In this document: positions 9,626-17,858 of the stretch, piece after piece
Position numbering within the stretch: position 1 is the stretch's first letter
How the letters are laid out: every line of letters begins with the position of its first letter
The notes under the pieces: generated by a model
Databases searched by the model: none
The model's input: only the letters and a program-made list of their open reading frames with translations
Told to the model about the DNA's origin: nothing
From: Salinispora vitiensis
GTDB lineage: Bacteria; Actinomycetota; Actinomycetes; Mycobacteriales; Micromonosporaceae
Length of the DNA: 64,000 nucleotides
Reading direction: 5' to 3'
Assembly (NCBI RefSeq): GCF_000378825.1
Contig: NZ_KB900388.1
Location: 1,301,947 to 1,365,946, forward strand
Program-made: the position numbers and the translations under genes

Positions 9626-10851
9626 CTGGGAGCGGCCCCCGCGCGGTGAGCCGGCGCGGTCTACTCGCGGGCGGTGCCCTGGCCGCCGGTGGCGCGCTCG
9701 GCGCCACCGTGGCGGTCACCGCCGTCGGCTCCTCGGACGACCCCGCGACCCGCCCCGCCGAGCTGGCGCCGGTGGCGGAGATCGGGCTCGCCGTCGAACC
9801 GTTCCACGGGACCCGACAGGCGGGGGTCGCCACCGAACCGCAGGCACACGCGGCGTTCGTCGCGCTCGTCCTCCGGCCGGAGACGGACCGGGAGGCGCTG
9901 GGACGGATGCTGCGACTGCTCTCCGACGACGCCGCCCGCCTCACCCAGGGCCGTCCCGCCCTAGCCGACACCGAGCCGGAGCTCGGACTGCTGCCGGCCC
10001 GGCTGACGGTGACCTTCGGCTTCGGCCCCGGCTTCTACCAAGCGGCCAACGTCGACGAGCGGCGGCCACCATCGGTGGCCGCCCTCCCGGCGTTCCGCAT
10101 CGACCGGCTCTCCCCCCACTGGTCCGGCGGAGACCTGCTGCTGCAGATCTGCGCCGACGACCCGCTGACCGTCGCGCATGCCCAGCGGGTGCTGGTAAAA
10201 GACAGCCGCCCTTTCGCCACCGTCGCCTGGGTGCAGCAAGGCTTCCGGCGCGCGGCCGGGGCCGAGCCGGGGCGCACCCAGCGCAACCTCTTCGGCCAAC
10301 TCGACGGCACCGCCAACCCGAAGCCGGGCGCTCCCCTGGAGACCGCGGTGTGGGTACCGGACGGGCCGGCCTGGCTGCGCGACAGCACCACCCTGGTCGT
10401 CCGGCGGATCAGCATGAACCTGGAGTCGTGGGACCTCCTCGGCCGCACCGACCGGGAGTTGTCCGTCGGCCGCCGGCTCGACACCGGCGCGCCGCTGACC
10501 GGCACGGACGAACACGACGAGCCCGACTTCGACGCCCTCGGGTCGGGCGGGCTCACCGTCATCCCGGACTTCTCGCACCTGACCCGCTCCCACGTCACCG
10601 AGGACCGGCTCCGGATTCTGCGCCGCCCCTACAATTACGACGGCGTGCCCAGCGCCGACGGCACTGCGGACAGCGGCCTGATCTTCGCCTCGTACCAGGC
10701 CGACATCACCCAGCAGTTCCTACCCATCCAACGACGGCTGGCCGAGCGGGACCTACTCAACGAGTGGACCACCCCGATCGGCTCCGCCGTCTTCGCGATC
10801 CCACCCGGCTGCCCCGAAGGCAGCTGGGTCGGCCAGCAACTGCTCGGCTGA
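9622..10851 (+). CDS. Tat-exported DyP-type heme peroxidase
   Basis: A 409-residue protein starting at GTG inside the preceding stop (GTGA overlap). The N-terminus has a twin-arginine signal, SRRGLLAGGALAAGG. The catalytic GxxDG motif appears as GQLDGTANPKPG at about residue 224. The distal arginine lies in VVRRISMNLESWD, and the proximal heme histidine is probably in DFSHLTRSHV. EfeB-like DyPs use peroxide to oxidise dyes or porphyrins, and in EfeUOB systems take part in iron uptake. Here it sits between two copper-binding proteins, which suggests a role in the copper/redox stress response (inference). Confidence 0.92.
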   Translation: MTGSGPRAVSRRGLLAGGALAAGGALGATVAVTAVGSSDDPATRPAELAPVAEIGLAVEPFHGTRQAGVATEPQAHAAFVALVLRPETDREALGRMLRLLSDDAARLTQGRPALADTEPELGLLPARLTVTFGFGPGFYQAANVDERRPPSVAALPAFRIDRLSPHWSGGDLLLQICADDPLTVAHAQRVLVKDSRPFATVAWVQQGFRRAAGAEPGRTQRNLFGQLDGTANPKPGAPLETAVWVPDGPAWLRDSTTLVVRRISMNLESWDLLGRTDRELSVGRRLDTGAPLTGTDEHDEPDFDALGSGGLTVIPDFSHLTRSHVTEDRLRILRRPYNYDGVPSADGTADSGLIFASYQADITQQFLPIQRRLAERDLLNEWTTPIGSAVFAIPPGCPEGSWVGQQLLG

Positions 10852-10867
10852 CCTCGACAGGAGAACC

Positions 10868-11473
10868 ATGCGGACCAACACCCGCCCGAGACCCGCCGGC
10901 TTCCTCGCCGCAGTCCTCGCCGCCGCCGCGCTGCTGCTCGTACCGGCCGCGCCGGCTGCTGCGCACAATTCCCTGAAGACCACCACACCGGCCAAGAACG
11001 CCGAGCTGGACAAGGCGCCGGCCGAGATCACCCTGGAATTCCTCCAGAAGCTGGATCCGGCGTTCACCACCATCGTCCTCTCCGACGCCGCGGAGCAGAA
11101 GGTCGCCACCGGTGAACCCGTGGTCACCGGGGCAAAGGGCACGATAAGCATCGACGGAGCTCTGGCGAACGGCACCTACACCGTGGCGTACCGGGTCGTC
11201 TCCGCCGACGGGCACCCGGTCCAGGGCTCGTACACGTTCACCGTCGCCGACCCCGCTGGCGCCGAGGCGCCGGCTCCGACGCCGGCGAAGTCGTCCTCCG
11301 CGGCCGAGCCCACCACACCGTCGGGGGAGCCCGCGGCGGCCAGCCCGGTGGCGGCGACCGACGACGACGGCGGCAGCGGGATCGGCACGGCGGCGGCGAT
11401 CGGCGGCGGGATCCTGTTGGTCCTGGTGGCCGGCGGCCTGGTGCTCTTGCGCCGCCGACGCGGCACAGCCTGA
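10868..11473 (+). CDS. CopC-domain copper-resistance protein with C-terminal membrane anchor
   Basis: A 201-residue protein. The Sec signal peptide is cleaved near APAAA, leaving the mature N-terminal HNSLKTTTPAKN, where the His starts the CopC copper site. The Ig-like CopC domain ends with VVSADGHPVQGSYTFTV, the conserved DGH copper ligands. An Ala/Pro/Ser linker, one membrane span (about residues 172-192) and an RRRR tail follow, so the domain is displayed outside the membrane. It is the last gene of the sigma-copper operon, starting 16 bp after the peroxidase with GACAGGAG as ribosome site. No CopD partner is fused or adjacent. Confidence 0.92.
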   Translation: MRTNTRPRPAGFLAAVLAAAALLLVPAAPAAAHNSLKTTTPAKNAELDKAPAEITLEFLQKLDPAFTTIVLSDAAEQKVATGEPVVTGAKGTISIDGALANGTYTVAYRVVSADGHPVQGSYTFTVADPAGAEAPAPTPAKSSSAAEPTTPSGEPAAASPVAATDDDGGSGIGTAAAIGGGILLVLVAGGLVLLRRRRGTA

Positions 11474-11518
11474 CCAACGGGTGCCGGGCAGTGCTCGGCA
11501 CTGCCCGGCACCCGTTGG
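11474..11518. terminator. strong hairpin terminator, probably bidirectional
   Basis: A 21-bp perfect stem (11474-11494 pairs with 11498-11518) closed by a TCG loop directly after the copC stop, between convergent operons. There is no long T-run, as is usual for actinomycete terminators. Confidence 0.85.
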
Positions 11519-11606
11519 CGCCGCTGTCCCAGCGGAATCAGCGCCGTTGGCGCGGCTGCATGGCGTGACCGCCGCCCCGGCCACGCCACGCAGCCGGTTG
11601 CGGCGA

Positions 11607-12488
11607 TCACCGGTCGTCCGGCACAACCTCGTTGAACAACGCAGCCTCGTTGAGCAGCTCGGCATCGTTGAGCAGCTCGGCGAGTTCGCTCACCGCTCGC
11701 GGACGGGCCCCCGCCAGCTCCGGAATCCGGTCCAGGAGTCGGTGCACCAGCGGTGCCCACGCCGGCACCAGGTGTGCCGCCGCGAGCAGGCCCCCATCGG
11801 CAAGGCCGTCCGCCATGGCTACGGTCCGCACGCCACCGCCGGAGACCAACGCAACCGCGTCCGCCCAGCGGAAGGCGAGGTCGACGTCATGGGTGGAGAG
11901 CACCACCGTCGTACCCGCGGTGTGCAGGTCGTCCAGGGTGCGCAGCAGTGCTTCCACCCCGGACGGGTCGAGCCCGGCGGTCGGTTCGTCGAGAATCAGC
12001 AGCCGCGGGTGCATCGCGACCGCGCCGGCGATGGCCACCCGCTTGCGCTGGCCGTAGGAGAGCAGATGGGTGGGTCGCTCGGCGATCTCCGCCACACCGA
12101 GCGCCGCCAGCGCCGCGTCACAGCGCCGCCGCACCTGCTCGGCCGGGAGCCCCAGGTTGACCGGCCCGAAGGAGACATCCTGCCGGACATTGGCGGAGAA
12201 GAGCTGGTCGTCCGGGTCCTGCACCACCAGCTGCACCTGCTGCCGCAGCTCCCGTAGGCCGGCCCGCGTGTACCGCGCCCGGGTGCCGGCGACGGCGATC
12301 TGGCCCGTGGCGGGCCGCAGCGCGCCGGCCGCCAGCCGGAACAGCGTGGTCTTGCCGCCACCGTTCGGGCCCAGCACGGCCAGCCGCTGACCCGAGTCGA
12401 TCCGAAGGTTGACCCCGGCCAGGATCGGCCGACCGGGCTGGTAGGCGAAGCCCACCTCGTCGAACTCCAGCAGCGAGGCGTTCACCAA
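11607..12488 (-). CDS. cbiO: cobalt ECF transporter ATP-binding protein (CbiO/EcfA)
   Basis: A 293-residue ABC ATPase. Walker A is GPNGGGKTT, Q-loop VQDPDDQLFS, signature LSYGQRKRVAIAGA and Walker [15 protein letters not shown]. The VxDPDDQLF Q-loop is diagnostic of ECF-type energising ATPases. It overlaps the cbiQ end by 7 bp and is last in cbiM-cbiN-cbiQ-cbiO. The C-terminal 40 residues are an Asn/Leu/Glu-rich repetitive tail (LLNDAELLNEAALFNEV) not needed for the fold. It powers cobalt uptake for B12 synthesis. Confidence 0.93.
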   Translation of the reverse strand: MVNASLLEFDEVGFAYQPGRPILAGVNLRIDSGQRLAVLGPNGGGKTTLFRLAAGALRPATGQIAVAGTRARYTRAGLRELRQQVQLVVQDPDDQLFSANVRQDVSFGPVNLGLPAEQVRRRCDAALAALGVAEIAERPTHLLSYGQRKRVAIAGAVAMHPRLLILDEPTAGLDPSGVEALLRTLDDLHTAGTTVVLSTHDVDLAFRWADAVALVSGGGVRTVAMADGLADGGLLAAAHLVPAWAPLVHRLLDRIPELAGARPRAVSELAELLNDAELLNEAALFNEVVPDDR

Positions 12489-13222
12489 GGGGACACCAAC
12501 CCGGTGCTGACCGTGACAATCGCGCCGAGCAACACCGTGGTCGCCGCGACGAACGGCACCGACACCCGGTGTGCCGCCACCTGTACGGCGAGTGAACCGG
12601 TGTAGCCCCGCACCGCCAGTCCTTCCTCCAGCCGCCGCGCCCGGTGCAACGCCCGGACGAACACCGCCCCCGCTTGTCCGGCCAGCGACCGGTAGGCGGT
12701 CCGCCAGGTACGGAAGCCAAGCCGGGCCGCCTGCGCCTGTCGGACCGCACGCACGCTCTCCACCAGGAGAAAGAGCATCCGGTACGTCAGCGCGGCAACC
12801 TCGGTGACCGCCGGGGGGATCCCCAGCCGGTGCAGTCGTGGCAGGACATCCGACAACGGTGTGGTGGCGGTGAACAGCAGCAGGCAGGTCAACGCCGCCA
12901 CGGACCGGCCCGCGGTCTGTGCCGCCAGCGGCAGGCCGGCGGGGTCGATCGCCAGTCGGGCCGGAGCCGGCATCGACACCAGCAACGGAATAGTTGACGT
13001 GGCCACGAAGAGCAACGGCACCCGGGCCGCCCGCAGCACCACGACCAGTGGCACCCGTGCGGCGGCCAGCAGCACTGCCGCCGCGCCACCGGACAGGAGC
13101 GCGGCGGGCCAGGTGGGCAGGGCCACCGCGCAGACCAGCAGCCCGAGCGCGAGCAGCGCCTTCTCGGCGGGGTGCCGATCTCGCCAGGGACCGGTGTGCG
13201 CGGCGATGTCGAGGGCGAACAC
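12482..13222 (-). CDS. cbiQ: cobalt ECF transporter transmembrane protein CbiQ/EcfT
   Basis: About 246 residues with five or six hydrophobic segments. The coupling-helix region shows the alanine-arginine-glycine motif expected in EcfT (QAQAARLGFRTW and HRARRLEEGLAVRGY). The GTG at 13222 (FALDIAAHTGPWRD...) is preferred because it begins where CbiQ proteins usually begin and lies one base after the cbiN stop, allowing re-initiation. An earlier GTG at 13279 would overlap cbiN by 56 bp. It links the substrate module CbiMN to the ATPase. Confidence 0.88.
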   Translation of the reverse strand: MFALDIAAHTGPWRDRHPAEKALLALGLLVCAVALPTWPAALLSGGAAAVLLAAARVPLVVVLRAARVPLLFVATSTIPLLVSMPAPARLAIDPAGLPLAAQTAGRSVAALTCLLLFTATTPLSDVLPRLHRLGIPPAVTEVAALTYRMLFLLVESVRAVRQAQAARLGFRTWRTAYRSLAGQAGAVFVRALHRARRLEEGLAVRGYTGSLAVQVAAHRVSVPFVAATTVLLGAIVTVSTGLVSPW

Positions 13223-13223
13223 G

Positions 13224-13541
13224 CTAACCGCGCTGTCGATCGACAGCGTCGCGCTGCCGCTGCCGGGTCCGGGCAACACCGAAGTAGTAGCCGAGCAGGC
13301 CGGCGCCGAGCGCGGCCTGAAGGGCGAAGAACGCCGACTCCAGTTCGGCCGACGGCGGCTCGTAGATCGGCGAGAACCACGGCTGGTAGTCCGGGTGATC
13401 GTCGACGATGGCCTGTTCGGCGAGGGCGTCCGCGCCGGAGAAGGGTTCCTCCCCCGACCCGAGGCCGAACGCCAGCGGCACCACCGCCAGGAGCAGCACC
13501 GCGAGCAGCAACAGCAGGTTGACCCAGGAGAAGCGCCTCAT
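13224..13541 (-). CDS. cbiN: CbiN/PDGLE-type small membrane subunit of cobalt transporter
   Basis: A 105-residue protein with an N-terminal membrane span ([20 protein letters not shown]), an external loop rich in Pro/Asp/Glu ([18 protein letters not shown]) and a C-terminal span ([17 protein letters not shown]). This two-span layout and its position between cbiM and cbiQ identify the CbiN-like subunit. The ATG overlaps the cbiM stop by 4 nt (ATGA). It works with CbiM in metal loading. Confidence 0.88.
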   Translation of the reverse strand: MRRFSWVNLLLLLAVLLLAVVPLAFGLGSGEEPFSGADALAEQAIVDDHPDYQPWFSPIYEPPSAELESAFFALQAALGAGLLGYYFGVARTRQRQRDAVDRQRG

Positions 13542-14218
13542 GCCCGTACCTCCGCCGCCGGGCGCAGCAGGCCGAGCCGACGCAGGTCGTCCCCGCTGGT
13601 CCGACTCAGCAGGCGGACCACCAGCACGGTCAGCAGTCCCTCGCTGATCGCCAACGGAATCTGGGTCACGGCGAAGATCCCGCCAAACTTCGCCAGCGCA
13701 CCGCCGACGCCGGAGACCGGGTCGGGGAACGCCAGGGCCAGCTGGGCAACGGTGACACCGTACGTCGCCAGGCTGCCCAGGGCCGCGGCGGCGAAGACCG
13801 CCGGGCCCAGTCCACCGCCAGCACGACGGACCATGGTGTAGCTCCCATACGCCACCCATGGGCCGACGATCGCCATCGAGAAGATGTTCGCGCCCAGCGT
13901 GCTCAGCCCGCCGTGGGCCAGCAGCAGCGCCTGAAACAGCAGCACGATGCCGCCGAGGACGCTCATCACCGGCGGTCGGAACAGCACCGCCCCCAGCCCG
14001 GTGCCGGTCGGGTGGGAACTCGACCCGGTCACCGACGGGATCTTCAATGCGGACAGCGCGAAGGTGAAGGCACCGGCCGCACCGAGCAGCAGTTTCGAGT
14101 CTGGATCTGCACGGACCTGCCGGACCAGGGCCCGGCTCCCGTGGACGACGAAGGGCGCGGACACGACGAACCACGCCGCCGCCTGTTCCGGAGGGAGATA
14201 CCCCTCGGCGATATGCAT
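13538..14218 (-). CDS. cbiM: cobalt transport substrate-capture protein CbiM
   Basis: A 226-residue polytopic membrane protein starting [12 protein letters not shown]. The first residues Met-His, with a second His in VVHGSRA and [13 protein letters not shown], form the N-terminal Co(II) site characteristic of CbiM/NikM. The exact MHI start supports the chosen codon, since the N-terminal Met and His2 are metal ligands. First gene of the operon, with a cobalamin riboswitch in the leader, so uptake should shut down when B12 is plentiful. Confidence 0.95.
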   Translation of the reverse strand: MHIAEGYLPPEQAAAWFVVSAPFVVHGSRALVRQVRADPDSKLLLGAAGAFTFALSALKIPSVTGSSSHPTGTGLGAVLFRPPVMSVLGGIVLLFQALLLAHGGLSTLGANIFSMAIVGPWVAYGSYTMVRRAGGGLGPAVFAAAALGSLATYGVTVAQLALAFPDPVSGVGGALAKFGGIFAVTQIPLAISEGLLTVLVVRLLSRTSGDDLRRLGLLRPAAEVRA

Positions 14219-14257
14219 CGAATGACCTTCCCTTCCAGCACCTCGTGGATGAGATCC

Positions 14258-14411
14258 GTGTCAAGGCCGGTCTCCTGGCTTCCGGATCGACGTTCACTCC
14301 AGCCTTCCCAGGCCTGGTTAGGCCCAGTGGCACAGTCAGAGATCACTACCCGGTCACAGTGGCGAGGGCCGCGCCGGTCTTCCACCGGCTTCCCGTGCAC
14401 CTTGACGGCGA
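14258..14411 (-). promoter_or_regulatory. cobalamin (B12) riboswitch controlling the cbiMNQO operon
   Basis: Read on the minus strand, the leader contains the cobalamin riboswitch landmarks in order: GGAAG..CCGGTGGAAG near 14387-14400, CGCCACTGTGACC (14352-14364), a paired central region, and the B12 box GCCAGGAGACCGGCC (14265-14279). It ends about 40 bp before the cbiM start. It should reduce expression when adenosylcobalamin binds. Confidence 0.95.
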
Positions 14412-14522
14412 GAGGCTATCGGGCGCCCGCCCGGACGGCAAGCGGTCGATTCACGCCAATCGCTACCCGCCTCCGTCGGCTGCGGCGAACCGAACGCCAC
14501 GCTGCGCCACGGGCCGAGAGCT

Positions 14523-15335
14523 TCAGCCCGGGCTAGTTCCCGGCTTCCTGGCCGTCAGGATGGCGTAGCCGAGCACACCGTCGGCGACTGCGGCCCGGGC
14601 CGCGGCCAAGACCGCCGGGGCCCGGTCGAAGTCCAGGCCGAGCGCCACCGCCTGATCCGCGGCAGTCATCCGCAGCACGGTCAGGCGCGCCTCGATCCGG
14701 TCGATCATCTCGGTGACCGCGGAGTCATTCCGTTCGGTGTGGGTTGTCGTCAACCCCGCACCGGCCAGCAGGGCGACGTACTCATCGAGGGGACGCGCAT
14801 CGGCAACGCAGGCGATCCACGCTCCCAACCCGGTCAGTTCGGGGGGCAGCCGGTCGGGGACGGCGACCACATCGGCCAGCCCGAGCTGACCGCCCGGGAC
14901 CAGCACCCGGGCCAGCTCCCCCGCTGCGGTGGGCTTGTCAGGGAAGGTGCAGAAGGCGCATTCGCAGACCACCACCTCCACCGAGTGCGAGTCGACAGCC
15001 AGCCGCTCGGCGTCTCCCCGCCGGAACCGCACCTGGTCGGCGAGCCCAACGGACCGGGCCACCCGGGTGGCCGCCTCGACGTTGGGACCGGCGAGGTCCA
15101 CACCGGTCACCGTGCAGCCGTACTCGGACGCCAGCAGCAGCGCGCTGGTACCCCGTCCGCTCGCCACATCGAGCACGCGTTCCCCGCCGGTCAACGCCAG
15201 TCGGGCGGCGAGCCGGCGGGTCAGCGACGAACCACCGGGATGGTATGCATCCCCGAGTAGCAGGGCGACCAGGTCCGAACCGTAGACCGCGGCGCAGCAG
15301 CCCTTCGGGTCCGCTGCGGGCTTGCTCCTCGTCAC
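14523..15335 (-). CDS. SAM-dependent methyltransferase (class I), radical-SAM partner
   Basis: A 270-residue class I methyltransferase. SAM motif I is VLDVASGRGTSALLLA (about residue 55); motif II region is CTVTGVDLAGPNVEAA. Several cysteines stand out: GCC at residues 12-14, CECAFC at about 125 and IAC near 175, giving some similarity to arsenite methyltransferases, although the ArsM cysteine spacing is not clear. It overlaps the radical SAM gene stop by 4 nt, so the two are coupled and probably act in one pathway. The methyl acceptor is unknown. Confidence 0.8.
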   Translation of the reverse strand: MTRSKPAADPKGCCAAVYGSDLVALLLGDAYHPGGSSLTRRLAARLALTGGERVLDVASGRGTSALLLASEYGCTVTGVDLAGPNVEAATRVARSVGLADQVRFRRGDAERLAVDSHSVEVVVCECAFCTFPDKPTAAGELARVLVPGGQLGLADVVAVPDRLPPELTGLGAWIACVADARPLDEYVALLAGAGLTTTHTERNDSAVTEMIDRIEARLTVLRMTAADQAVALGLDFDRAPAVLAAARAAVADGVLGYAILTARKPGTSPG

Positions 15336-16924
15336 CGGATCCGCCGCCCGACGTTGGTGGCGTCCGATGCCACCCGCCGCTCGGCGGCGACGCCGTCGGA
15401 ACGCTGGGCGACCTTCGACCCGTACGGGCTATCGGTGATCATCGAGCGCAGCGCGAGTGCGTTGGGCACCACGTCGGCGACCGGCACCCCGGACATCTGC
15501 TCGCGGACCTGTTCCCGGTAGCCGACCGAGTTGTAGGCGCAGAACGGGATCAGTCTGCCGTCCGGGGTGATCTCCTCGACGCAACACTTCATCAGCTGCC
15601 GCACGTTGAGGGTGTACGGGTCCTGGAAGTCCTGGATCACGATCATGAAGGCCCGGTCGGTCAGGTTCGCCACCGCCTCGGGTAGGTTGACGCCGCAGGC
15701 GTCGGCACAGTCCAGCGCCGCGGCGGTCTGGGCGAGGCGCACGTTGGTCGTGTCGGTGCCCATGAATGCCGACGCCGACCACAGCTTCTCCAGCGCTTCC
15801 CGAACAGCGGGGTCCGGCACCACCCGGTTGGTGACGTAGTCGAGGTGGTCCGCCACGTCGAGCAGCCGGGGAATCGGCACCACCGCGAAGTCCTCGGCGC
15901 CGGGCGTGCCCGAGGTGAGTAGATAGGTGATCGACCGGCAGGTCGGGAAGCAGCACGGCACCGGGAAGAAGTCCTCGGCCCGGAACCAGTCGGGCCGCTG
16001 CCGCGCGACAAGGTGAATGATGTCGGAGTTGGTCAGCCGGGTCAGCGGGTCGAAGGGCGTGTGTCGGCCGGAGTGGGTGACCGGCTGGAACGAGACACTG
16101 CGCACGGCAGGGTGCGCTAGGCCGTGGCTGATGATGGCGCCGAGTTCATGCTCGTTGAGCCCCCGTTCGACCGCGGCCACCAGGGTGACGGTGAGGCCGA
16201 CCTCGGCGCAGTTGTCCAACGCGCGCTGCTTGATCTCACGCAGGTCCCGACCCCGGATCTCCCGGTGTGTCCGCTCGTCGAACCCGTCGAACTGCAGGTA
16301 GATGTTGACCGCCCGGCCGGGACGGTTCCGCTCGCCGAGCGCTGCGACGAACCCCCGGTCGCTGGCGAGCCGGATTCCGTTGGTGTTCAGGTTGACGGCC
16401 CGAATCGGGCGGGCCTGGGCGGCGTCCACGAAGTCCAGGATCTGCCGATGGATGGTGGGCTCCCCGCCGGAGAACATCACCACCTCGGCCTCGCCCTCAC
16501 TCGCCACGAAGACGTCGAGCATCCGCTCACACTGCGCGAGGCTGATGGCGTACCCGTCGGGCTGGTGACCGGAGTCGGCGAAGCAGATCGGGCAGTCGAG
16601 GTTACAGCCGGTGTTGACCTCGATTATGCCCAGACAGGCGTGCTGTTTGTGCTCCGGACACAGCCCACAGTCCGACGGGCAGCCGTCGCGCACCTCGGTC
16701 TGGAAGGTCAGCGGGATCGTGCCGGGCTTGTTGAATCGGGCGCTATCGAGATACATCCGCGCGTCGCCGTACACCAACGCCTCGAACTGGCCGTGCTCCG
16801 GACAGCGCTTCCGCAGGTAGACCTTGTCGTCGCGGAGGTTGACCTGTCCGTCGACAACGACCTTGCAGACCGGGCAGATCGACTTTGTGTACTCGACGAA
16901 CACCTCATCCCGGTCCCGCTTCAT
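15332..16924 (-). CDS. radical SAM protein, MJ0619 / tetraether-lipid-synthase (Tes)-like (COG1964 type)
   Basis: About 530 residues. N-terminal zinc-ribbon-like cysteines (SICPVC, later RCPEHG) and a second cluster (GCPSDCGLCPEH) precede the radical SAM motif CNLDCPIC (Cx3Cx2C) near residue 115. The SAM-binding FSGGEPT follows about 50 residues later. A Cys-rich C-terminal part has PCCFPTC, CADAC, KCC and FCAYNS, ligands for extra Fe-S clusters. This arrangement matches the archaeal MJ0619 methylase and Tes, which join unactivated carbons. The start MKRDRDE (16924) is chosen because homologues begin close to this point; earlier GTG/ATG codons exist up to 16948. Substrate here is unknown. Confidence 0.82.
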   Translation of the reverse strand: MKRDRDEVFVEYTKSICPVCKVVVDGQVNLRDDKVYLRKRCPEHGQFEALVYGDARMYLDSARFNKPGTIPLTFQTEVRDGCPSDCGLCPEHKQHACLGIIEVNTGCNLDCPICFADSGHQPDGYAISLAQCERMLDVFVASEGEAEVVMFSGGEPTIHRQILDFVDAAQARPIRAVNLNTNGIRLASDRGFVAALGERNRPGRAVNIYLQFDGFDERTHREIRGRDLREIKQRALDNCAEVGLTVTLVAAVERGLNEHELGAIISHGLAHPAVRSVSFQPVTHSGRHTPFDPLTRLTNSDIIHLVARQRPDWFRAEDFFPVPCCFPTCRSITYLLTSGTPGAEDFAVVPIPRLLDVADHLDYVTNRVVPDPAVREALEKLWSASAFMGTDTTNVRLAQTAAALDCADACGVNLPEAVANLTDRAFMIVIQDFQDPYTLNVRQLMKCCVEEITPDGRLIPFCAYNSVGYREQVREQMSGVPVADVVPNALALRSMITDSPYGSKVAQRSDGVAAERRVASDATNVGRRIR

Positions 16925-17056
16925 GGCTCTCACCATTCCACGCCGCACTGCCCCGGCACGCCGGCTTGGTCGAATACCGCCCGGCGTGGCTGACCGACCG
17001 GCGGTGCCCCCGCCCGTGCTGGCTGCCGAGCGCAGGTCAGCCCGGCACCGGCAGGG

Positions 17057-17620
17057 TCAGCGTGACACCGGAGCACGAGCGCGGAGCAGGGCAGCGACCT
17101 GCACACACCACTCGCGATTCTCCTGCTCGAAGCGACGCCCCCGCAGGCAGGTGAGGTACGGCCCGACCCGGTTACTCTCGTGCAGGAACGTCTCCTCGGT
17201 CAGGTCACCGCGCAACTGCCGAAGCATCCGGTCGAAGAGTTCCACCTTGGCGGCGGCGATGACCGCCCGCTCCTCGAGCTGGGCGATGACCGGCGCCGGG
17301 TCGAGTCGGTCCACGGCCTGGACCATGACGAGCAGGTCCTCCCGGGTCGACGACGGCTTCGACGGCACGGCGGCGAAGGCGGCCAGTTCGGCGAGGCCGG
17401 CGGGGGTGACCGTGAACAGCCGCTTGTTGGGACGGTCGTGCTGGATGACCTGGCGACCGGTGATCAACCCCGCCCGCTCCAGCTTGGTCAACTCTGCGTA
17501 GAGCTGCTGGGGTACCGCGTACCAGAAGTTGGAGCAGGAAACATCGAAGATTTTGGCCAGCTGGTAGCCGCTGTACTCCCCATCGAGCAGCGCCGCCAAC
17601 ACCGCGTGCCGCAGTGCCAT
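17057..17620 (-). CDS. PadR family transcriptional regulator
   Basis: A 187-residue protein. The winged helix covers about residues 1-85 with the PadR pattern ALRHAVLAALLDGEYSGYQLAK, then YAELTKLERAGLI and the wing. A C-terminal helical dimerisation domain follows. The ATG at 17620 is preceded by GGGAGGTG. It is divergent from the F420-type oxidoreductase; the 238-bp gap contains a small inverted repeat (17694-17709) that may be its operator. Target unknown. Confidence 0.88.
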   Translation of the reverse strand: MALRHAVLAALLDGEYSGYQLAKIFDVSCSNFWYAVPQQLYAELTKLERAGLITGRQVIQHDRPNKRLFTVTPAGLAELAAFAAVPSKPSSTREDLLVMVQAVDRLDPAPVIAQLEERAVIAAAKVELFDRMLRQLRGDLTEETFLHESNRVGPYLTCLRGRRFEQENREWCVQVAALLRARAPVSR

Positions 17621-17693
17621 GGCCACACCTCCCGCTCCGGGTGAGGACGGAGTTCGGTGGGCCGGCACCGCGTCGCCGACCCTTCCCCCGAAC

Positions 17694-17709
17694 CATACTC
17701 AATGATATG
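17694..17709. promoter_or_regulatory. small inverted repeat between padR and the LLM gene
   Basis: CATA and TATG arms are separated by 8 nt in an AT-rich stretch upstream of the divergent padR and oxidoreductase genes. PadR operators often have short ATA/TAT arms, so this is a candidate only. Confidence 0.35.
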
Positions 17710-17858
17710 ACTATCCCTGTTGTGGAATACCGGCGGCAGTTCTCCCGACCGTCGAACCTGCCCACCGGCACCCTGCCCACCGTCACCACGCGGAGCGAGC
17801 CGGCCCCCACCGGCTTCCCCCGCACCCGGGACTCCCGGGGACCTGGAAGGACACCCCC

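Noticed and set aside
13542..14333. N-terminal extension of the cbiN frame
   Set aside because: Same-strand frame running through cbiM out of register; the real CbiN begins at 13541.
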